Assembly: GCA_964393465.1 (NCBI GenBank)
Contig: CAYMTT010000025.1
Coordinates: 1 to 7,012 of the forward strand
Direction: 5' to 3'
Source: CAYMTT01 sp964393465
GTDB lineage: Bacteria > Patescibacteriota > Minisyncoccia > Minisyncoccales > MHMH01
DNA: 7,012 nt
Positions within the stretch are counted from its first letter, which is position 1. Each line of letters opens with the position of its first letter. The position numbers and the translations under genes were made by a program. Of this stretch, positions 1-5,606 are shown one piece after another. The notes beneath the pieces are model-generated. The model was not told where the DNA came from. It did not search any database and worked only from the letters and a program-made list of their open reading frames with translations.

Positions 1-255
1 ATATTCTTCTACTTCTCTTTCTGGAATATATTCAATTTCTTTAACTCCTTGCCACTCTTCCGGAATTTTAAATTTATAATCGTCTATTTCATTAATTACC
101 CGATAATCTCCTGTAAATAAACACTTATCCACTTTTATTCCTTCGGGCAAAGTTTTATTCAATTCTCTAACATTTTCATTTTCTTGCCACCAATAAAAAA
201 AACCTCCACCGATAAAACATAAAATAATAACTAAAAAGACGATTTTTTTAATCAT
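1..255 (-). CDS. membrane-anchored protein of unknown function (N-terminal 85 residues, cut by window edge)
   Basis: The frame from an ATG at 255 stays open for 85 codons to the window edge, so the C-terminus is missing. Seen: a short basic start (MIKKI), one hydrophobic segment at about residues 5-20 ending in GGGFFYWW, then a polar, acidic soluble part containing KTLPEGIKVDK, GDYRVINEID and KIPEEW. This is a single-anchor topology with the soluble part probably outside the cell. The Cys at residue 13 does not sit in a proper lipobox (preceded by Ile-Leu, not a small residue), so a lipoprotein is unlikely. I do not recognise the family and assign no function. The coding region is strikingly AT-rich: I count 69 G+C in the first 240 bases, about 29%, well below the genes to its right. 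A predicted promoter lies just upstream (288-315), so it may be its own transcription unit. No clear Shine-Dalgarno is visible. That it is coding is fairly sure; its role is unknown. Confidence 0.7.
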   Translation of the reverse strand, partial: MIKKIVFLVIILCFIGGGFFYWWQENENVRELNKTLPEGIKVDKCLFTGDYRVINEIDDYKFKIPEEWQGVKEIEYIPEREVEEY

Positions 256-287
256 GCGGATTTTTAAAAATTTATCGTACTGACCCT

Positions 288-315
288 ATATTACAAATTA
301 AATTAGTTATGTCAA
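288..315 (-). promoter_or_regulatory. predicted sigma70-type promoter for the left-edge gene
   Basis: On the minus strand a perfect TTGACA (310-315) is followed after 16 bp by TAATAT (288-293), which matches 4 of 6 bases of the consensus -10. Transcription would start near 281, giving a leader of roughly 26 nt before the ATG at 255. The -35 box lies beside the imperfect hairpin at 318-340, just after the stop codon of the upstream gene. The -10 is weak, so this is a prediction only. Confidence 0.4.
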
Positions 316-317
316 AC

Positions 318-340
318 TGAGCGAAGCCGAACTTTACTCA
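318..340 (-). terminator. imperfect hairpin after the pseudoprotease gene; possible weak terminator
   Basis: Three bases beyond the stop codon of the 344-1099 gene, the transcript can fold as UGAG/CUCA (337-340 with 318-321), one U-G wobble, one A-C mismatch, AAG/CUU, and a five-base UUCGG loop (327-331). Only GUUU follows instead of a long U tract, so intrinsic termination would be poor. The core CTGAGCGAAGCCGAA resembles a short motif I recall being scattered between genes in many uncultured bacterial genomes, so it may be a dispersed repeat rather than a terminator. Confidence 0.3.
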
Positions 341-343
341 AAA

Positions 344-1099
344 TTACAATCCGCTAAACTCCTGGACTGCGGAAATCGGCACGACAAACACCTGACCGGA
401 TTCCACTACCGTACAAATCCCGATCGCCTTGCCTTCAATATTGAAAAGCGGGCTTCCCGAAAACCGCTCATCTTCGAACATATTGGTTTCTATCAGCCCT
501 CCGGCTCCAATCCTCTTTATAATCCCCTCGTTGACCGCCTTGGACAAAGAAATGTAAACCTGGGTGCCCGTAGCGCTGGCCTGCTCGAAGTCGACCGCCA
601 CCAGAAAAATTTCCTCTCCCGGTTTTATATCCTCTTTTTCTGCGAACCCCACGGTTCTCAAACCTTCCGTGCCCAATTTCACCAAAGCCAAATTATTCTC
701 AAAATCTCTTTTAAGAATCTGGTAAGATGGCCATTTTTCGTCCACGTAAAAAGAAAAATCCGACCCCTGGGGAACAAGGTCGGCTAAGGTAACCATCAAA
801 CCGTCGTTGGTAAGGGCAAGCCCGGAACCTGTAAGAATTTCGCTGTCTGTTTCCGTTTTAACCCCCACCACCGACTTTTCCACACTCTCAAAAACCCGGC
901 TCAAAGCTTTTCCCTCTTTTATGGTAATCTCTGTGCGGGGATATATGTTGGTTTCTTGCTCTTTGAAATTCTTGGCGAACTGAAAATCCTCAAAATAGGA
1001 AAGCTGGGCCAGATAAGGGAAAAAATAGAGCTGGGACCAGATTCCGCCCGCCGCCCCCAGAACGAAAACGAGAAGAATTTTCAGGATTTTTTTTGCCAT
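344..1099 (-). CDS. membrane-anchored HtrA-like (S1C) pseudoprotease, catalytic His and Asp lost, no PDZ domain
   Basis: This 251-residue protein has a basic N-terminus (MAKK), one membrane segment at about residues 5-22 and a trypsin-like fold, probably outside the cytoplasm. The fold is recognised by collinearity with the HtrA in the same window. GSGLALTNDGLMVT (91-104) matches the His-loop strand, NNLALVKL (135-142) the Asp strand, and IETN...SGSPL (203-218) the Ser loop. At the triad positions it has Asp107 where His is expected, Asn136 where Asp is expected, and Ser214 kept but in RFSGSP instead of GNSGGP, so the oxyanion loop is also altered. Peptidase activity is therefore unlikely; a binding, scaffold or regulatory role is inference. 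It stops at the end of the protease domain, and the 88 bp beyond hold no remnant PDZ. The ATG immediately follows the clpB TAA (TAAATG, no gap), with no good Shine-Dalgarno nearby, which suggests co-transcription and coupled translation with clpB. An alternative is a divergent protease using another mechanism. Confidence 0.82.
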   Translation of the reverse strand: MAKKILKILLVFVLGAAGGIWSQLYFFPYLAQLSYFEDFQFAKNFKEQETNIYPRTEITIKEGKALSRVFESVEKSVVGVKTETDSEILTGSGLALTNDGLMVTLADLVPQGSDFSFYVDEKWPSYQILKRDFENNLALVKLGTEGLRTVGFAEKEDIKPGEEIFLVAVDFEQASATGTQVYISLSKAVNEGIIKRIGAGGLIETNMFEDERFSGSPLFNIEGKAIGICTVVESGQVFVVPISAVQEFSGL

Positions 1100-3805
1100 T
1101 TATTTGTTGGCCGAAACCTTTTCTTGCCTTTTCTGTCTGCTGCTCCCGGAGAGGTCTCCTGGGGATCTAAACACTATCTTGTCGCCTTCGGCATCGATCA
1201 CCACTTTTTTCTGCATCTGTCCGGCAACTATCTTTAAAGCTAAAGGATCCAAAACCAGCTTTTGAATAATCCTTTTTAAGGGCCTGGCTCCCAAATTGGC
1301 GTCGAAACCTTTTTCTGCCAGAAGCTCTTTGGCCGGCTGCGTCACTTTTATTTCCACTTCCTTGCCCAAAAGCCTGCTGCTCACTTTCTGCAGCTCCAAA
1401 TCAACGATTTGCTTTATTTCCGCCTTGCCCAGATAATTGAAAATTATAACCTCGTCTATCCTGTTTAAGAATTCGGGCCGGAAATTATCCCTCAGGGCAT
1501 CCATCACTTTAGACTTTAGATCCTCATTGGCCTTGGACTCTCTGTCTCCCAAGAATCCCAAAGAGCCCATTTTGGCTATGTGCTCGGACCCTATATTGGA
1601 GGTCATTATCAGAATGGCGTTTTTAAAGGAAGCCGTTCTTCCTTTGGCATCGGTCAGGCGGCCGTCCTCCAATATCTGCAAAAGAATGTTGAAGACTTCC
1701 GGATGGGCCTTTTCAATCTCGTCCAGCAATATAACCGAATAGGGCCTGCGCCTTATTTTCTCTGTCAGCTGGCCACCTTCTTCGTATCCCACATAGCCGG
1801 GGGGAGAGCCTATGATTTTGGAAACGGCGTGCTTTTCCATATATTCTGACATGTCCATCCTCACCAGGGCGGATTCATCGTTGAACAGAAAACTGGCCAA
1901 AGCTCGGGCGGTCTCGGTTTTTCCCACACCGGTAGGCCCCAGGAACAAAAATGAACCCATAGGCCTGCTTTCTTCGGAAATTCCGGCTCTAGATCTGCGA
2001 ATGGCGCTGGAAACGGCCTCAATCGCCTCTTTCTGGCCAATAACCCTTCTAGAAAGTATGTCTTCCATCTTTTCCAATTTTTTGGCTTCCTCTTCCAAAA
2101 GCCTGGTAACGGGTATCCCCGTCCAGCGGGAAACCACTTTGGCGACGTCCTCCTGGCCTACGTCCTCTTTTAAAATTCTGTGCTTTTTCTGAAAGCGGAT
2201 AAGCTCTTTTTCTTTTTTCTGAATTTCCTTTAAAATCTCGGGGATTTTTCCGTATTTGATTTCTGCCACCTTCTGCAAATCCCCCTCTCTCTGTGCCACT
2301 TCTGTCTGAAAAGCCAGATCGTCAGCTTCCTTTCTCAAAGATCTGATGCTTTGAATGAGGTCGTGTTCTGTCTTCCATTGCAGCTCCAATCTTTTTGCTT
2401 TTTCTTTGAGATCGGCCAAAGACCGGTTAATGGCGGTAATTTTCTTTTTGGGAGTCTTTTTCTCGTTTTTCAAAGCCTCTTTTTCAATCTCCAATTTCTG
2501 GATTTCCTGCTTTAAATATTCGAGTTCGGAAGGTTCGGACTCTATATCCAATCTTAAAGCGGAAGTGGCCTCGTCCATCAAGTCCACCGCCTTGTCGGGT
2601 AAAAATCTGTCGGTAATGTAGCGGGCGGCAAGCTCTGCGGAAGCCACCAAGGCGGAATCTTTTATCTTTACCCCGTGATGAAGCTCGTATTTTTCCTTTA
2701 GCCCCCGCAATATGGCGATGGTATCCTCGACCGTGGGCTCTGTCACATAAATTGGCTGGAATCTTCTTTCCAAAGCCGGGTCTCTCTCGATGTACTTTTG
2801 GTATTCTTTCAGAGTGGTAGCTCCTATGGCTCTCAATTCCCCTCTGGCCAAAGCGGGCTTTAAAAGGTTGGAAGCGTCTATGGCGCCTTCTGCCGCTCCC
2901 GCTCCCACCAAGGTATGAAGCTCGTCTATGAATAAAAGGTATTTTCCTCCCGCTTTCCCGACTTCCTTCAAAAGAGCCTTTATCCTGTTTTCGAACTCTC
3001 CCCTGAATTTGGTTCCGGCAACCACCGCTCCCAGATCAAGGGCTATTATCTCTTTGTCTTTCAGGCTTTCGGGCACTTCCCCTTTAATTATTTTCTGAGC
3101 CAAGCCCTCAATGATGGCGGTTTTCCCGACTCCGGCTTCCCCTATCAAAACAGGGTTGTTCTTGGTACGCCTGGAAAGGACCTGCATCAGCCTTCTGATC
3201 TCGTTCTCTCTGCCTATCACCGGATCGAGCTTTCCGTTCCTGGCCAAATCGTTCAGGTTGCGGGAATACTTCTCCACCACCTGGTATTTGGATTCCGGTT
3301 CGGGATCCGTAATCCTGGAACCTCCCCGTATCTGAGACAGAATTTTCATGGCTTGGGAGTAGTCGAGCTTCCCGAATTCCAAAGAAGCTTCCCCTCCGCT
3401 TCCCTGAATGAAAGCTGCCTTGTCCAAAATCTCTCTGGCTTTGGTTTGAGTGTTCAATAAAGCCAAAAAGAGGTGCTCGACGGAAATGAATTCGTCTCCC
3501 ATTTTCATCGCCTCCTGCCTGGCGTTTTCAAGGACTTTGGCCATGTCCTGGGTCAGATAAAACTGGCCCAAAGCCTGGGAAGAAGAAGCTGTAGGAATCC
3601 TGCCCAGAGCGCTTTTTGCTTTTTTCTTTATGCCTTCAATGTCAATTCCCATTTTTTGCAGCAAAGTCAAAACCACGCTTTCTTCCTGGGTAACCAAAGC
3701 GAAAAGCAAGTGCAAAGCGTCCACCTGCTGCTGCCCTTCCTGGCGGGCGGTATCCTGGGCGATCAAGATGGCTTCCTGGGCCTTGTTGGTAAAATTTCCG
3801 TTCAT
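1100..3805 (-). CDS. clpB: ClpB-type AAA+ unfoldase/disaggregase with a ClpC-like LGF loop
   Basis: This is a Hsp100 protein of 901 residues; ClpB is usually about 860. Domains in order: a double-repeat Clp N-domain (about 1-150); NBD1 with Walker A GEAGVGKT (222-229), pore loop KFRG (Phe267 where Tyr is usual), Walker B LLFIDE (290-295) and arginine fingers ERRF (346-349); a long coiled-coil middle domain (about 418-546) with the ClpB-typical REGDLQKVAEIKYGKIPE; NBD2 with Walker A GPTGVGKT (623-630), pore loop GYVGYEEGG (670-678), Walker B VILLDE (691-696), sensor MTSN (734-737), FRPEFLNRIDE (775-785) and sensor-2 GARPLKR (839-845). In the family each ring threads substrates through its central pore using ATP; ClpB works with DnaK to resolubilise aggregates. 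Oddities are an LGF tripeptide (749-751) in a ClpC-length insertion, and a basic, polar 22-residue tail. It has its own promoter, no obvious Shine-Dalgarno, and abuts the pseudoprotease gene downstream. Annotation as ClpC would be the main alternative; the middle domain argues for ClpB. Confidence 0.93.
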   Translation of the reverse strand: MNGNFTNKAQEAILIAQDTARQEGQQQVDALHLLFALVTQEESVVLTLLQKMGIDIEGIKKKAKSALGRIPTASSSQALGQFYLTQDMAKVLENARQEAMKMGDEFISVEHLFLALLNTQTKAREILDKAAFIQGSGGEASLEFGKLDYSQAMKILSQIRGGSRITDPEPESKYQVVEKYSRNLNDLARNGKLDPVIGRENEIRRLMQVLSRRTKNNPVLIGEAGVGKTAIIEGLAQKIIKGEVPESLKDKEIIALDLGAVVAGTKFRGEFENRIKALLKEVGKAGGKYLLFIDELHTLVGAGAAEGAIDASNLLKPALARGELRAIGATTLKEYQKYIERDPALERRFQPIYVTEPTVEDTIAILRGLKEKYELHHGVKIKDSALVASAELAARYITDRFLPDKAVDLMDEATSALRLDIESEPSELEYLKQEIQKLEIEKEALKNEKKTPKKKITAINRSLADLKEKAKRLELQWKTEHDLIQSIRSLRKEADDLAFQTEVAQREGDLQKVAEIKYGKIPEILKEIQKKEKELIRFQKKHRILKEDVGQEDVAKVVSRWTGIPVTRLLEEEAKKLEKMEDILSRRVIGQKEAIEAVSSAIRRSRAGISEESRPMGSFLFLGPTGVGKTETARALASFLFNDESALVRMDMSEYMEKHAVSKIIGSPPGYVGYEEGGQLTEKIRRRPYSVILLDEIEKAHPEVFNILLQILEDGRLTDAKGRTASFKNAILIMTSNIGSEHIAKMGSLGFLGDRESKANEDLKSKVMDALRDNFRPEFLNRIDEVIIFNYLGKAEIKQIVDLELQKVSSRLLGKEVEIKVTQPAKELLAEKGFDANLGARPLKRIIQKLVLDPLALKIVAGQMQKKVVIDAEGDKIVFRSPGDLSGSSRQKRQEKVSANK

Positions 3806-3816
3806 AATCTGTTTTT

Positions 3817-3825
3817 ATTTTATCA
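3817..3825 (-). promoter_or_regulatory. possible second clpB promoter, extended -10 (TGATAAAAT)
   Basis: On the minus strand TGA-TAAAAT fits the extended -10 form TGn plus a five-of-six -10 box. There is no convincing -35; the hexamer 17 bp upstream is TTTTAA. Transcription would begin around 3810, only a few bases from the clpB ATG at 3805, giving a nearly leaderless message. The TTAATTCG direct repeats would then lie just upstream of the -10. In AT-rich spacer DNA such matches also arise by chance. Confidence 0.3.
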
Positions 3826-3843
3826 CGAATTAAGGCGAATTAA
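3826..3843 (-). repeat. direct repeat TTAATTCG x2, 10-bp period, in the clpB leader; candidate operator
   Basis: Two exact copies of TTAATTCG (3836-3843 and 3826-3833 on the minus strand) are separated by two bases, giving one helical turn between copies. They lie between the main clpB -10 and the ATG, roughly +11 to +28 of the predicted transcript, where a bound repressor would block elongation or initiation. They match neither CIRCE (TTAGCACTC inverted repeat) nor the CtsR heptad (RGTCAAA). Operator function is inference. Confidence 0.35.
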
Positions 3844-3860
3844 AATCCGATTTCCCATAT

Positions 3861-3889
3861 ATTTTATCTGCAAAAAAAGCCTTTGTCAA
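3861..3889 (-). promoter_or_regulatory. main clpB promoter (TTGACA, 17 bp, TAAAAT)
   Basis: A perfect -35 TTGACA (3884-3889) and a five-of-six -10 TAAAAT (3861-3866) are separated by exactly 17 bp, the preferred housekeeping spacing. Predicted start is near 3854, leaving a leader of about 49 nt. The -35 overlaps the right arm of the htrA terminator stem, and the spacer contains that terminator's T7 run. This housekeeping-type promoter implies appreciable basal expression, with heat control, if any, through a repressor. Confidence 0.65.
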
Positions 3890-3909
3890 GATTCTTCCAA
3901 AGACAAAGC
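3872..3909 (-). terminator. intrinsic terminator of the iscS-iscU-htrA operon
   Basis: About 18 bases past the htrA stop, CUUUGUC (3902-3908) pairs with GACAAAG (3881-3887) across a 14-base loop. A further G-C pair can form by bulging one G. Seven U residues (3872-3878) follow the stem. The stem has only three G-C pairs in its 7-bp core and the loop is long, so strength is moderate, but the placement after the last gene of a unit is right. Confidence 0.6.
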
Positions 3910-3926
3910 AATTAGAAAAGAGAAAA

Positions 3927-5231
3927 TCAATACTCGTATTCCCCAAGAGTGGCTATTATAATCTGCTCTTTTTCTTCTCTCAAGACTTTTAAGGCCACCT
4001 TGTCTCCGGCATTGGATTTTTGGATTAATTCTGCCAGGGTGTTTTCCGGAGTTATCTTCTCGCTGGCAAACTCCAGAATGATATCGCCTTCTTGAAGACC
4101 GGCCTTGTCCGCGGCAGAATCGGGCACCACGGCCGGCCCGCTTTCAGATCCCACTATCCAAGCTCCGTAATCTACCGGCAAATCGTTTTCTGACTGTATT
4201 TCCGGAGTAACCAAAACATATCTTATGCCCAAAAAGGGATACACTATCTTTCCCAATTCTTTTATCTGATCGATAATTCTTTTGGCCGTGTTTATGGGAA
4301 TGGCAAAACCGATGCTCTGGGCCTGCAAAACGGTAGCCGTGTTTATGCCGACAACCTGGCCTTTTAAATTAAGCAAGGGACCGCCGGAATTGCCCTGATT
4401 TATGGCAGCATCCGTTTGAATAACGTTGTCTATGGTTTCCACCAGCCCGCCGCCGGCAGCTGTAATTTTTCTTCCCAGGCCGGAAATAACGCCGACGGAT
4501 ATCGTGTTCCTAAACTCTCCGAGGGCGTTGCCGATTGCGACAGCGGTCTGTCCCAAGCGCAATTCATCCGAATCTCCGAGCTCGACTGTGGAAAAAGATT
4601 CGGAGATAAGTTGGCCGGATTCTCCGATATGGCCGTTTGATTCTATTTTCAAGACAGCCAAATCCTGGAAAGGATCCCTGGCCAGCACGGTTGCCGAATA
4701 CCTGTTTCCGTCATTGGTTAAAACCGTGTAGTCGGCTTCCTCGTCCAAAACCACGTGCTTGTTGGTAAGAACCATGCCGTCCTCGGAAATTACAAAACCG
4801 GTGCCTCCTCCTATCTCCTGTTTTTCGGTTCCTTTTTGGCGGTATTGGGGAATCTGGAATTCGAAAAGCTCAAAAGGATTGACGTAATATTCCTCGAAAA
4901 CAGGAATGTCCTTTGTAACTATTATACTCACCACGGCGGGAGAAACGTTCTTGACGGCTGCGATTATCTTTTCTTCCTGGGAAGTCTGGGGCAGATATTC
5001 GATTTCTTTTCCCTCTTGGACGGGCAGAGGAAAATCCAGTCCGGAAAAATATTCATTTATTTCATAATAAAAAATAGTCCCTGAAATCATTCCGGCGAAA
5101 AAACCCGAAAGCGAAGAGATAAAAATTATACCGATAACCCCCCAGAAAGATTTTTTATTCCAGAACTTGGGGATTTTCTTCCAGAATTTCGGTATATTCA
5201 CATCGAATTTTGGGTAATCGTACAAAGACAT
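3927..5231 (-). CDS. htrA: membrane-anchored HtrA (S1C) serine protease with one PDZ domain
   Basis: This is a 434-residue DegP/DegS-family endopeptidase that degrades misfolded proteins at or outside the membrane. Layout: a cytoplasmic tail of about 28 residues rich in Lys and aromatics, one membrane segment (about 30-55), a linker, the trypsin-like domain (about 85-325) and one PDZ domain (about 332-430). The full triad is visible: His159 in TNKHVV, Asp190 in QDLAVLK and Ser282 in QGNSGGP, with TDAAIN before it as in active HtrA. A single PDZ and uncleaved anchor suggest a DegS/HtrA-like trimer rather than the two-PDZ DegP form. The tail holds three 7-residue repeats (6-26). The start at 5231 is 3 nt past the iscU stop; an AGGAAA lies 12 nt upstream, rather far for a Shine-Dalgarno, so translation may be coupled. 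It is the last gene before a terminator. Family is certain; substrates are unknown. Confidence 0.95.
   Translation of the reverse strand: MSLYDYPKFDVNIPKFWKKIPKFWNKKSFWGVIGIIFISSLSGFFAGMISGTIFYYEINEYFSGLDFPLPVQEGKEIEYLPQTSQEEKIIAAVKNVSPAVVSIIVTKDIPVFEEYYVNPFELFEFQIPQYRQKGTEKQEIGGGTGFVISEDGMVLTNKHVVLDEEADYTVLTNDGNRYSATVLARDPFQDLAVLKIESNGHIGESGQLISESFSTVELGDSDELRLGQTAVAIGNALGEFRNTISVGVISGLGRKITAAGGGLVETIDNVIQTDAAINQGNSGGPLLNLKGQVVGINTATVLQAQSIGFAIPINTAKRIIDQIKELGKIVYPFLGIRYVLVTPEIQSENDLPVDYGAWIVGSESGPAVVPDSAADKAGLQEGDIILEFASEKITPENTLAELIQKSNAGDKVALKVLREEKEQIIIATLGEYEY
5154..5216 (-). repeat. three tandem 21-bp units coding xPKFxxx in the HtrA cytoplasmic tail
   Basis: Residues 6-26 of HtrA read as YPKFDVN, IPKFWKK, IPKFWNK, three contiguous heptapeptides sharing PKF. 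At the DNA level the last two 21-nt units differ at 4 positions, and the first is more diverged. They directly precede the membrane segment, placing Lys and Trp/Phe at the inner membrane face. Expansion by tandem duplication is the simplest origin; a membrane-surface role is inference. Confidence 0.75.
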
Positions 5232-5234
5232 AAG

Positions 5235-5606
5235 CTATTTTTTCCTGTAATCTTGTATGGCTTTTTTCAAAGCGGTCTGGACCATGGCGGCGCAATGAAG
5301 CTTGGGCTTGGGCAAAACGTCAAGATTCTTGGAAATGTCCTCGGCGGTGATTTTCAAAGCCTGCTCGGGCGTCTTTCCTTTTACCATTCCAGAAAGAACG
5401 GAGCCCGCCGCGATCGAGGTGGCGCAGCCCAAGGTGACAAATTTTACATCCTTTATCTTGCCGTCTTTGACCTTGATCTGGAAAGTGGTGACGTCCCCGC
5501 AGACCGGACTCTGGAATCTTCCCTCGCCGGAAGGATTTTTAATACTGCCCAGGTTTTTTGGGTTTTTAAAGTGTTTGATTATTTTGTCTGAATAATAAGG
5601 TTTCAT
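5235..5606 (-). CDS. iscU: IscU/NifU-N-type Fe-S cluster scaffold protein
   Basis: This 123-residue scaffold assembles Fe-S clusters from persulfide sulfur supplied by the cysteine desulfurase encoded just upstream. The three ligand cysteines are present: Cys36 in PVCGDV, Cys61 in TLGCATS and Cys105 in KLHCAA. So are the conserved Asp38 and His104. The insertion before the second ligand region that marks SufU is absent, so IscU/NifU-N is the better class. The HscA-binding motif of E. coli (LPPVK) is LPKPK (98-102), and no hscA/hscB is seen, so chaperone dependence is uncertain. I start at the ATG at 5606: it gives the standard IscU N-terminus (MKPYYSDKIIKHF) and overlaps the iscS stop as ATGA. 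In-frame starts as far up as 5717 would add an un-IscU-like extension running through iscS. Translation is probably coupled to iscS. It acts in the cytoplasm. Confidence 0.94.
   Translation of the reverse strand: MKPYYSDKIIKHFKNPKNLGSIKNPSGEGRFQSPVCGDVTTFQIKVKDGKIKDVKFVTLGCATSIAAGSVLSGMVKGKTPEQALKITAEDISKNLDVLPKPKLHCAAMVQTALKKAIQDYRKK

Noticed and set aside
1087..1094. Run of eight A (coding strand) right after the pseudoprotease start as a slippage or phase-variation site
   Set aside because: The frame is intact and the run encodes ordinary Lys-Lys residues of a signal anchor; there is no second product or length evidence to support switching.
3806..3926. CIRCE or CtsR operator upstream of clpB
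   Set aside because: No TTAGCACTC/GAGTGCTAA inverted repeat and no pair of RGTCAAA heptads is present; the single GTCAA-like match is the -35 box itself.
3473..3961. 162-codon plus-strand frame across the clpB start and promoter region
   Set aside because: It is antisense to the N-domain of clpB, whose protein is unmistakable, and also runs through the spacer with promoter and terminator. Its translation has no recognisable domain; long antisense frames are expected opposite a strongly coding gene.
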